Assembly: GCA_947396885.1 (NCBI GenBank)
Contig: OX377205.1
Span: 71,272,969-71,336,968 of the forward strand
DNA: 64,000 bases
Reading direction: 5' to 3'
From: Heligmosomoides polygyrus polygyrus
Lineage: Eukaryota > Nematoda > Chromadorea > Rhabditida > Heligmosomidae
Position 1 is the stretch's first letter. The number at the start of each line of letters is the position of its first letter. Shown here in pieces: positions 55,640 through 64,000 of the stretch. The position numbers were made by a program, and so were the translations under genes. The notes beneath the pieces were generated by a model, which saw only the letters and a list, made by a program, of their open reading frames with translations, had not been told where the DNA came from and made no database searches.

Positions 55640-56876
55640 GGTCTTCTCAGCGGGGACCACAACTGCTCCAGATCGCTCGATCTCTGGCAGCTTGCATCCA
55701 GTGAGGCAGACTCCGCTCTCTGAAAGATCTTGAGAATGAGTCTGTCCATCTTGTTGGCGGTCGTCCCAGTGGTCTCTGATGGTCTCTTGGGAGCCATTCT
55801 GTGACGCAGAGGCTCCATCTATCGTCCTTTCGTCGAAGCAGGTGTCCTGCCCAGCAATATTTGGACTTCTTCATGTACTGCAGCGGATCGCGACTTCTCC
55901 CTTAGCTCCGAGCTTCGTATGCCTTCTTGCCATTGCCGACGAAGGCTTGTCCTCAAAAGACATCTCTCCAGTGCACGATGCGTAGTTTGCATCGCTCTGG
56001 CGATTGTCTTGTTGTCGGGCCAGGTTTCCGTCGCGTAACACATCGCAGGCAGTACAGAGGCGTTGAATATCGAGGCCCTGAGGCCGGCATCCTTGACCTG
56101 ATCGGTAACTTCGCGAATCGAACTGAAGACTGCCCATGCTGCGCGTCTCCTGCGGGCGATTTCAGGAGCGAGGTCGTTATCCATGTTCAGCTCTCTTTCC
56201 AGATAGACGTAGGAGTCGACCTGTTGTAGAGCGACTCCATTTAACCTTACGAGTCCCGTGTCATACCACTGGTTGACCATAAACTGCGTTTTGGCCATAC
56301 TCATGTCCAATCCAATCTTCATACCTGCCACATTGAGCTCGTTCAGCATTTCCTCGACTTCTGCCGTGCTGGTTGAGATGAGAACAATATCGTCGGTGAA
56401 GCGAAGGTTGCTGATCCATTTACCGTCGACAAGGTAGCCTTTATCGCCCAGTTCAAGTCTTTCATGGCATCCTGGAGTGCCGCTGTGAATAGCTTAGGAG
56501 AAATCGTGTCTCCCCGCGGTACTCCTTTCCCGATAGGAATTTTAAGCTTTCGATCGAACAGGATGGTAGTCGATGTGTTCGAGAAGCATTCGTCGAGAAG
56601 TCGGATGTAGGGCGATGGTATACCAGCGTGCACAATTGCGTTCAAAACGGTGTTGATTTCCACAGAGTCGAACGCTTTCCGGTAATCCACGAAGACAAGG
56701 AGAAGTGGGAGGTGGTATTCGCGGCTCCTCTCGATGAGATGTGAGACAGTCTGAATATGGTCCATGCAGGAGAAATCCATCCTTGCGAAACCCTGCTTGC
56801 TCCACTGGCTGATATTCCTCCAAGCAACGCTGCTGCGGTTAAGCAGTATCTTGGTGAATATCTTGTACACAACCAA
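55640..56876 (-). pseudogene. Reverse transcriptase region of the RTE-like element
   Basis: Two main frames. 56,876-56,343: YKIFTKILLNR, KQGFARMDFSCMDHI, LLLVFVDYRKAFDSVE (finger/palm Asp), GIPSPYIRLL, and GVPRGDTISPKLFTA. The FADD catalytic box follows, partly lost across a frameshift near 56,400 (ATFASPTILF in the open frame). 56,349-55,819: KIGLDMSMAKTQFM, YVYLERELNM, SVLPAMCYATETW. A last frame, 55,874-55,647, has CWAGHLLRRKDDRW and GRPPTRWTD. Order and content equal the polyprotein of other nematode RTE-like elements, with at least two frameshifts. Confidence 0.88.
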
Positions 56877-56879
56877 GAG

Positions 56880-58130
56880 AAGACTGATGGGTCGATAGTT
56901 GTTGATATCCTCCTGCTGACCTTTTTTGAAGGTTAAAGCTGTTTTCGACTCCTTCCATGAGTATGGAATTCTACCAAGTCGAAGGTAGTGGTTGAAGTGC
57001 TTGGCAAGAAGTGAGGAGAGGGCACTGCCACCCGCACGAAGGAGATCGTGAGAATGCCGTACGGTCCGGGATCAGTGCCCTGCTTCATCCTTCTGATGGC
57101 ATGAGCAACTTCTGACTCCAGAATGGGAGGTACTTCCTCAGCTGGTGGCATCAAGCATTTTGCGTTAAGCGTTTGCAGCGCTTTATGCTTGAACCTTTCC
57201 CAGCGGCTTCTAACAGCTTCAATCTTCTGTAGGCTTGAACTGATTCCTTCACTGCAATTCGACAGGCCTTCGAGATGGTGATTTTTTCCAGATGGGAAGC
57301 ATCAGGATCCAGTTTAACAGCTCTTCTTTGCTCCAAGAGTTTAATCGCATGTGCGTTGAGTCTTGAAGCAGACAGTGATGTGGTTTCGTAAGAGCTGCTA
57401 GCACATTTCAACAGTCCTTTGGAGAGAAGGTCGTAGTCTTCCGATGGATCTTCAAGAAGATTCCAATCATACGACTTTATTGCACATTCCAACTCCTCAG
57501 GCTTGAATGTGGGGATCCTCACCGGTGCCGGTTTATGAGTGTCACGCTTGAACATCCTCTTTTTGAGAGTCAGCTTCGCACGGACAAGACGGTGATCCGA
57601 GCCGGTGTCAGATGAAGACTCCAGTGTCTGTTTGTAAGAACATGGTCGATCTCCGAACGTGTTCCTCCATTTGGGCTTTCCCAGGTCCATCTCGGTTTGA
57701 AGGCTTCTTAAACATAGAATTTCCATGGTAGAGACGGCACGCGGATAGGAAGTCTATCAGGCGCTCTCCGTTTTCGTTCTTTGAGGAAGTTCCATGTGGT
57801 CCTAGCCTCCATTCGTCGTGATCATTCGTACCGACGATAGCGTTAAAATCACCAACGAGAACTTTGTAGTAACTCTTCTCGTCGTTGACAGCCCTTTCGA
57901 ACAGCTTGTAGAATTCCTCCTTTTCTTCATCTGTGGCCGCAGATATTGGACCATATCCGTTTATGATGGAAATGGTTCCTTGATCTTTTGTTTGCAGACG
58001 AAGAACAGCTACTCGCGGACTGATGATCTTGTAAGTCTACTAGGTGGTGCACTGTCGAATTGACGAGAAATCCAACTCCGCCAATATTCTTTCTGTCCAC
58101 CTTTGCTCCGATAATGAGAAGCTCGTTGTG
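56880..58130 (-). pseudogene. Endonuclease and linker of the RTE-like element
   Basis: From 58,110 downward: GAKVDRKNIGGVGFLVN, then in an open stretch from about 58,010 DQGTISIINGYGPIS, KVLVGDFNAIVG (catalytic GDFN), LIDFLSACRLYHGNSM. After a frameshift, RWTWESPNG and EIDHVLTNRHW follow, then TGSDHRLVRAKL (catalytic SDH) within the 57,726-57,151 frame, which continues as a charged linker. Next, at about 57,154-56,933, come PPILESEVAHAIRRMKQGTD and GPYGI, the start of the reverse transcriptase. These are the hallmarks of an apurinic-type retroelement endonuclease. Two or more frameshifts make it inactive. Confidence 0.88.
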
Positions 58131-58360
58131 GTGGATACTCTACTCTAATTATCACCGGCGTGCACAGTGGGTTGATGCAACTGGAGAGGCAGAGAACGTT
58201 CCGAAACGCGACCTTTACGTGAAAAAGGTGATGCTATGCATTTGGTGGAGCGTTCTTGGCGTAGAATACTGAGAGCTGCTGGGCGAAGGGATAACAGTGA
58301 CGGCAGAGGTTTACGTCAATCAACTGAGGAAGTTGAGGGCCCACCTTCAAACCAACTAAT
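58131..58360 (+). mobile_element. Mariner, continuation after the insertion
   Basis: From the second copy of the 9-bp duplication the mariner frame resumes exactly in phase: LYSNYHRRAQWVDA, then VPKRDLYVKKVMLCIWW and GVEY, a stop (TGA at about 58,270), ELLGEGITVTAEVYVNQL and RKLRAHLQTN. It ends at about 58,360, before the second and third catalytic Asp, so the right third of this mariner is deleted. Confidence 0.85.
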
Positions 58361-58472
58361 CTTCCTACCACAATCTTAGTAAGATGTGTTTAAGTAAAAC
58401 ATCGGAACAGACGTTTTATGATCCTGTCTTGTCTTTTAGTTTTGGGAATAAGGCAGATGCAGATCCTCTTTC

Positions 58473-58604
58473 ATGCCCCCATCATCCAATCTGAATTTGC
58501 ATGTGGGTCCTCACATCGTGAAGCGTCTAGAGAGCTTCTTAGCCAAATATAAGCAAGCTGATGTTGCGATTAAGAACCCCTGGCTCCGTCCAAGCTATGA
58601 CTAA
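58473..58604 (+). CDS. Short unrecognised ORF
   Basis: Forty-three codons, MPPSSNLNLHVGPHIVKRLE, then SFLAKYKQADVAIKNPWLRP and SYD with stop TAA. The composition is that of a real protein, with an amphipathic helix and the ending NPWLRPSYD. A consensus-like acceptor (gtcttttag) lies at 58,431-58,439, but no matching upstream exon was found, and a stop lies eight codons before the ATG. I cannot name a family; it could be a terminal exon or a processed fragment. Confidence 0.3.
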   Translation: MPPSSNLNLHVGPHIVKRLESFLAKYKQADVAIKNPWLRPSYD

Positions 58605-58703
58605 ACCGTTTTGTCTTCTGTTAGGTTAGTTATTAGTTGCTACATTTCGTTGATTTATGCGTTGTGTTTGCTGTCTGTCATATTTACTTTCGTGTTTCGT
58701 TTG

Positions 58704-59006
58704 TCAAATAATAAAGTACGTTTTGTGAAGATGTTCTGTAAAGGACACGTTCGACCGAACTTTGAGTTGCCATAGTGGTTTGCAGTTCATTCTCGCATTT
58801 CGGTTCAGCTCCTCAGCTAAACCGCGTCCACTATGCGTTTGGAGGTGGTAGCACATTCCACAGAATGGGTTACCACCTCCAAAAGGCAGCATATGGTCAG
58901 CCTTGATGCGGGAATCGTATGAGCAGCACGCCATGATTATACAAGCTGTGTCGCGGTTATGAACCGCCGGTCCTATCGACATTAGAGGTTGTGAACCGCC
59001 AGTCAT
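58704..59006 (-). CDS. Unrecognised frame
   Basis: A 100-codon minus-strand frame with ACCSYDSRIKADHMLPFGGG, GMCYHLQTHSGRGLAEELN. Inside it 58,840-58,882 is an imperfect hairpin (ggaggtggtagcacattcc and its complement). Part of it overlaps the degenerate ggttgtgaaccgc repeats. Function unknown; may be chance. Confidence 0.2.
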   Translation of the reverse strand: MTGGSQPLMSIGPAVHNRDTACIIMACCSYDSRIKADHMLPFGGGNPFCGMCYHLQTHSGRGLAEELNRNARMNCKPLWQLKVRSNVSFTEHLHKTYFII

Positions 59007-59130
59007 ATCTATATTGGTGGTTATGAACCGCAGACCATCAGTGGTTGTGGACCGCAGGCGTTAAGGTTGTCAAACGCCGGTGGAACGGCGGATATTTCGG
59101 GGCAAACGGCAGACGTTTCGGGGCAGTACC
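58955..59130. repeat. Degenerate tandem repeat, ggttrtgaaccgcc units
   Basis: About five units of 22-33 bp with the shared start ggttatgaaccgc or ggttgtgaaccgc, followed by two cggcag / tttcggggca words also found near 54,130. Confidence 0.6.
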
Positions 59131-59269
59131 ACTCACTTCGTCTTGTCGACCGCTTGAGGTCGAGATTGTGACCGGCAGTTAGCTTGCGGTCCACCCGCCA
59201 GAGTGTCTGAGTCATTAACCTCACCGACGATCCCGATTATGAAAACAGTTGGAGTGAGCGCCCATTAAA

Positions 59270-59420
59270 ATGCGGAGGATCCTTTCTTTGCTCGGTTCCT
59301 GCCAACCAAGCCTTCGGGCCCTCCGGGGTCGTCGAATTAGAGCCAGGCTTGACTGCGAAGGCAAACACACTGACATGGGCTGGTCGTAAGGAACCACCGT
59401 ATAGGTCAAATAAGGTGATA
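59270..59420 (+). repeat. SINE-A copy, partial
   Basis: gccaaccaagccttcgggcc, gtcgtcgaattagagccagg, ctgacatgggctgg and ggtcaaataagg follow the family order with substitutions. The tail is missing. Confidence 0.65.
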
Positions 59421-59429
59421 CCCACAAGG

Positions 59430-60210
59430 AAATTAATACATGCTTCTCTTTAGTTCAATAAACGTCAGTCACTCACATTAGAGAGATTCGGCATCAGCGA
59501 GATGGGTTTGTCGAACTGTTTGGCAAAACCCTTTCGTGTATGAGGAGAGATAATTCCGCAACGTGGCATCTTGCTTTCCGGGAGGTTATCTTCTAGAAAA
59601 CGCTCGAATTTGTGAGTTAAGTGAGTTAGAAGTAGGAGGTAATAAGCATTTTTCGGACGACTTTGTTTCATTATATATATATATATATATATATATCGTT
59701 TTCATACCAAATTGGGCCTTTCCAAATCAAAATGGACACTTTTCAAACCGAATTATTCACTCTTCCCAACAGGCTTGACGCTTTGGAAATAAAACGGAAC
59801 ATCTTCCAACTAAAACAAGCGTCTTCCAAATTAAAGCGGATCAGAGGATACTCTCCAATAAATTTTTCTATTTCTATAAAAATTTAGTATGACCTTTTTA
59901 AGGTTTCTTTGATTCGTCTTCCCTAATAAGTCAACATGTTGTTTGAAATTTCACAAAGTTTCGTTTTTCAAGAAAAATAAATAACTTTTTTAATTGTAAA
60001 TTAATTGAAAATAATATCCTGCGCAACAGTTCAAATTTACCAACGATCGACTGCGAAGGAGTTATTGTCATAGCGCAAACGGTTCAACCGCAGTTGGATG
60101 AGCATTGGAAAGTTTGCTGGAACTGATGAGAAATTTCCAAGTAGATAAGGCTTGACAGCCCTACATACTTGTCCGGTTTCCTACAGTTTGATCAAAACCC
60201 ACTAATCGAC
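59430..60210. repeat. No gene; AT microsatellite and ttccaaat tandem words
   Basis: 59,673-59,697 is (TA)n. 59,715-59,850 contains degenerate repeats of about 25 bp (tttccaaatcaaaatgg). Rest unremarkable. Confidence 0.6.
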
Positions 60211-60216
60211 TCCCGA

Positions 60217-61310
60217 CGAATTGTAATCAATGTCGGAGGATACTCAGAAGATAAGACCAATTATTAGCTGTATAGATGGGCCAACTGATCGAATCTCGTG
60301 GTTCCTCAACTGTATTGTATGTCAGTTGCTGACTATGGTTCTGCCTCACCTGACCAACAAAGCACAATTCCTTGAAATTCTGCACAAATCACTTTGGGAA
60401 CAAAATCATGTATTCGGGTCGTTAGAAGTCACTTTACTTTATACGAACGTCCAAAATGATCACGTTCTTCAAGCACTACTCGCAATGTTTGATAGGCATC
60501 GCAATAACACAGAAAGTTCTGGAAATAATAGCGTGCAAGTTTTGACTCCATTCAAGAGTGATTGCGCTGCAACATCTTCAACAGTGCTACATTTATTTTC
60601 ACAAATTCGAGGGCCAGCTATGGACGAACGCTTAGCTACAGTGCTTGCTGTCGCTTCATGAACAGGATTGAACAACCGGCACTGGAGCGCATCCTCTTAA
60701 TCTAATTGTCTACGACGATACGGCGAAGGACTTCGACGCCCTAATGATGCGGTGGTTCAGTGGATGTGATGGCGAGTACAAGGGATGAGACAGAGTTTGT
60801 TGAGAGACCAAGTGGTCTATGTACAGGTGGAGCGAGAACTCCGGTGCGTCCGCTGTATGGTAGCGTCACGCCTCCTAACCTCTCAAGACTTGAGCATCAT
60901 CGTAGACGAACGATGATACTAATGTAGGCATATTGACGACTGCTTCATTATAACATCAACGCAGTCCGAAATGGACGAATGTTTCGGAATAATGAATGAG
61001 CAGTCGCAGTACATTAAACTCACACAAGAGGTTCCACAAAACGGTTGGTTTCCCTTCCTCAACGCTCAAGTTAAAGAACCCAGTGGCATGGTACAATACC
61101 GCGGTCTACGGAGACAATACCCGAATCTCACGGCGCGCGCTGCGTGCGGAGAAAATGCCCGCGACCAGGGGAGAAAATGCCCGCAACCAAGAGAGAAAAT
61201 GCCCGCGATCAAGGGAGAAAATTCCCGGGCGTAGCACACCATCATGTGGTGAATGCAAAAGGGCCGTAATAAAGGAAACAACTTTGAGCGGTAATAACCA
61301 TTTAGGAAAC
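60217..61310 (+). pseudogene. Penelope-like reverse transcriptase relic
   Basis: The frame from 60,230 reads KIRPIISCIDGPTDRISWFL, NCIVCQLLTMVLPHLTN, then EVTLLYTNV, and QIRGPAMDERLATVLAVAS up to a stop at 60,661. After frameshifts, about 60,928-61,100 reads HIDDCFIITSTQSEMDEC (catalytic YIDD box as HIDD), then QSQYIKLTQEVPQNGWFPFL and NAQVKEPSGMV. These are the hallmarks of Penelope-like elements of nematodes. A 17-bp minisatellite interrupts it at 61,145-61,220, after which CKRAVI continues at 61,250. The GIY-YIG endonuclease is not seen. Inactive. Confidence 0.8.
61145..61225. repeat. Minisatellite inside the Penelope-like relic
   Basis: Four units of about 23 bp containing gagaaaatgcccgcgacca with small changes, the last ending attcccgggcg. 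Confidence 0.85.
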
Positions 61311-61319
61311 TAAGAAAAG

Positions 61320-62300
61320 TTTCAAACTGTGGAAAAAACAGTACATTAGAAGAGCCTTAACCGAACGTATCGTTATTATTATACAATGGTTCATTTCCGC
61401 AACGTTTCATTCGTACCAAAGCTTTAATAAGAAGTTGACCGCTAAATTTCATCTTCGAAAAACTCTATATTCCGAGAAGGTGGCTTGAAAGATTTTTGGA
61501 GAGGTGCTACACCGTAGGTTCTGGTCATTTTTTGGTAAAACCTAACTTGCAGCTAACCATTCAGATATTTAAAACCTTTATTCAGATATGTGGAAATATC
61601 AGAAAAACACAGCAACAAAGTGAATCAAAATAGAAGTGCTATACTGAGAAAAACTTTAATAAAAAGGACACAACAAGTATTTACGATACCAAGGGTGTAT
61701 CAGATGAAAACCACTTGAAAAGCAATGATGTTGAAATATCTATGTTCAAGTCCTGTTTTAGTAAAGAAGGAAATGATTGGTCAAAAATGAAGACTTCATC
61801 AGAAAGACTCAGTAAAACCTCAGTACAACCTAAAAACCAATTTGTAAATAAATTCCCAAATAAGTTCTGTCATTTTTCATTTTCTACTTCTCATGACTTT
61901 GAAGTGCATGTACCTTACTGTTCACTTCATGTGGCGTTCATGTGGCTTAGAAACAAACTCAAAAATTGAGGTGGCCTAAAGTTCCGCAGCTCAATGCTTC
62001 GAAAAGTAATTCTAAGTTACCAGGTTCCGTTGAGTGCTTGTTTTCTAGTTTACGTGCTAGAAATTGAGATCTGGGCGAAAACGCTTCTTTTGCTCCTTCC
62101 AGTATTTTAAGTGTTCTTTTCACATAAAACACCGCTGGTACTAATTTAACCGTTGAGCATGCCTGTTAACTGTGTAACGAGAATCTTTTCTCGTATTCTC
62201 CAAATCTCTATCACGGTAAGGCCATCGATCTGCTAGGGAATCCAAGTGATGGTGCCACAGTTTGATTTGCCACGCCCACGATTTCCCATGCCATTTACTC
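61320..62300. other. No gene recognised
   Basis: AT-rich DNA, no family signals. Confidence 0.4.
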
Positions 62301-62311
62301 ATCAGCGCGAC

Positions 62312-62527
62312 AGGAGGTATACCCGCCCCCTGCTGGGGGGGGGGGGGGGGGGCGTGGCGTAAAGAGGTACACCGCTGTTCTGCAGACCGGAAACTTTTGT
62401 TTCGCGTGTCAAAGGTTTCGTAAGGCAGCCGTTAGATTCTCGGTGAAGCCTAGAGGTTGGGGATGGGTGAGCAAGGGGATGAGCGGAAGATCGCATGCCC
62501 CCCAGCAGGGGCGGGCGTACCTCCTGA
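62312..62527. repeat. Inverted repeat with G-run, arms about 30 bp
   Basis: aggaggtatacccgccccct (62,312) is mirrored by aggggcgggcgtacctcct (ending 62,524). A long G-run follows the left arm. The interior has a diverged copy of the 38.0-kb sequence (cgtaaggcagccg, gattctcgg). Confidence 0.75.
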
Positions 62528-62539
62528 CCTTTCCCCCCC

Positions 62540-63340
62540 CCCCTTTACTCGACGGCATGAGAAAAATACCGTATCCCTGTCCACGTGATTACCATGTGTT
62601 TTCTTGTAGTGGTTGTTGTAGCGGGCCCTATCGAAAACCGTTCAGTGGCCACAGATATTTTCTCGGATAAATTCGTCGCAAACGGTCGCATGGCCATAAC
62701 TCCTTTAATTTTATGTTGTTTGAGAAAATGTTGGCACCGTTCGATTCATCTCCTCGAGATCTACACAAACGTATATAAAACTTTACCAGAACACCGCGTT
62801 TACACCGTGTGTGGTCTAAAAAAATAACTGCAGCAGGCTTTTGCGATTAGAGCACCTTATTTCCCACGACGTGCATGATTTCGGAGTATCTCAGGCATGG
62901 CGTACGTTGTCTGTGCTCTGTAATGCCTGGAATGCTCCGAGAGTGCGCCTCAGACAATGTATACAGGATCGAACCTATCAATCGAGTGGTAGAAAGCATG
63001 TTCACTCCGCTTCCATCTGCCCTTACTGGAAAATGTATGATTGAACAAAGTTACACCAGTGCGAAAATGCAGGTTAGCCTTGTGTGACACGATTTTTTTC
63101 CAAAACAGTCGACCCCTCCGGGAATACGCAGAGAGTTAACGGCCTACAGATGCGCGGGCAAGCAGAACGCTTGAGGTTCTTTACGGCGACGTGCTCACAG
63201 CTCCCAAGGTGTATAAACTGCCTTAGCCCATTCGTCATTCTAGGGGACGGACTTAGCGGTTGAAGTTTCCTGCCCCCTTATGGCCCATATTGGACTTTCG
63301 ACACTCCAAATAACAACGTTTTGTTGACCACGAAAAGCTC
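62540..63340. other. No gene recognised
   Basis: No exon or element signals seen. Confidence 0.4.
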
Positions 63341-63349
63341 TATCGAACG

Positions 63350-63996
63350 ATGTCAATCTCGACCAATTTCAGAAAAATCGATTTTTGACAATTTACCTTC
63401 GAGGACGGGGCGCTACAGGCTGAGCCTGCGCGGAAGATGACGTCATCGAAAATCGATAATTTCGAAGTTGGTCAAATTTCCTCGTCAAAAATCATCTAGG
63501 CGGTTATTTGGGGCGCTGATTACGATCTCGACGTCCGTTTTTGAAAATTACGCCTATTTCGGTAGGTTTTGGATTTTCTTCTGGAAAATTAGGGGTGGTC
63601 GGGTCAGGATTACCGATCACCCTCAGTTATCGGTATGGGCGGTCTCCTGAGGCAATCGTTCAAACGAACTTCGGCATCGTGTTTGGCACCCCGAATAAAT
63701 CCCCGTCCCTATACGAACTTTGAGCAAAATCGGTAATCCTGACGCGGCCAGCCTCAATTATCCAAACAAAATCAGAAAGCTCCCGTAATCGGTGGAATTT
63801 TCAAAAACGGACCTCTGATTCGTAATCAGCGCACCAAATAACCCACTAGATGATTTTGGACGAGGAAATTTGGCCAACTTCGAAAATATCTGTTTTTGAT
63901 GACGTCATCGTTCGCGCAGGCTCGTCCTAGGGCGCCCACGTCCTTGATGGGAAATTGTCAAAAAATCGATTTTTTTTGAAATTGGTCGAAATTTAT
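63350..63996. repeat. Fold-back element, arms about 210 bp
   Basis: Left arm 63,350-63,565 and right arm about 63,785-63,996 are inverted and collinear: tcgaccaatttca, aaaatcgattttt, tgacaattt, a gcctgcgcg block, gatgacgtcatc, a tcgaagttgg block, aatttcctcgtc, atcatctag, a gggttatttgg block, gctgattacga, and gtccgtttttgaaaatt. The right arm may continue past the window end. The centre (63,570-63,780) is unique-looking. Confidence 0.88.
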
Positions 63997-64000
63997 ACTA

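Larger units (their letters stand above)
55601..58130 (-). mobile_element. RTE-like retroelement, 5'-truncated, 9-bp TSD
   Basis: 2,530 bp on the minus strand inserted in the mariner, flanked by the exact duplication gtggatact (55,592-55,600 and 58,131-58,139). It contains endonuclease, linker and reverse transcriptase regions. The start lies within the endonuclease domain, i.e. 5' truncation, as expected of target-primed reverse transcription. The 3' end near 55,601 is A-rich (gtaaaataag on the minus strand) but has no long poly(A). Confidence 0.93.

Noticed and set aside
1..64000. CRISPR array, bacterial contamination or integrated virus
   Set aside because: No regular direct repeats with unique spacers, no bacterial gene order, and no capsid, polymerase or integrase genes of viral type were seen; all reverse transcriptase relics fit retroelements.

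Overview
The window is nuclear DNA from a nematode, most likely a strongylid of the hookworm type. No prokaryotic operon, ribosome binding site or CRISPR array is visible. The only host gene I can support has short exons, GT-AG introns and mostly pyrimidine-AG acceptors. The repeats (Tc1/mariner, hAT, RTE-like and Penelope-like retroelements, tRNA-derived SINEs, palindromic MITEs) are those expected in such genomes. All calls come from reading the sequence by eye; no database search was run.

Host gene. On the minus strand, from about 32,987 down to about 26,387, lies a p53-family gene (cep-1-like). Five exons (31,483 to 28,660) with compatible phases at every junction encode a p53 DNA-binding domain with the hallmarks TRIRVRA, RCPNH and KVCANPLRD. 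A sixth exon follows at 28,596. A separate exon at 26,605-26,387 encodes a SAM-like domain, the C-terminal domain known from nematode CEP-1. An upstream Q/S-rich exon at 32,987-32,831 is a good candidate for the N-terminal part. The exact exon chain at both ends is unresolved, and the introns are loaded with palindromes and SINE pieces.

Repeats, left to right. 1.9-3.1 kb: a mariner remnant, SINE pieces and an RTE-like reverse transcriptase tail. 7.0-9.3 kb: a three-level nest in which a mariner sits in a hAT element with an 8-bp target duplication, which sits in a SINE. 11.6-14.3 kb: a second SINE family, a candidate solo LTR and a Tc1 transposase tail. 17.8-18.7 kb: a compact, GC-rich, internally deleted mariner with both inverted repeats. 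19.6-23.3 kb: RTE-like reverse transcriptase relics. 23.9-25.7 kb: a long-TIR element split by a hAT that carries a SINE and a MITE. 33.8-34.7 and 39.4-40.1 kb: two more copies of the long-TIR family, one with a small coding relic. 37.8-38.6 kb: a GC-rich LTR-like block. 43.5-44.6 kb: a 0.5-kb-arm inverted repeat with a tRNA-like sequence in each arm. 47.1-48.4 kb: a full-length but broken mariner. 49.2-50.1 kb: a TIR transposon with a helix-turn-helix relic. 52.3-53.3 kb: tandem repeats. 54.9-58.4 kb: a mariner split by a 5'-truncated RTE-like retroelement with a 9-bp target duplication. 60.2-61.3 kb: a Penelope-like reverse transcriptase relic. 62.3-62.5 and 63.35-64.0 kb: fold-back repeats.

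Besides the p53 gene, the value of the window lies in its layered insertion history: several insertions can be ordered in time from exact target duplications, and some repeat families share ends or internal words across otherwise unrelated elements.
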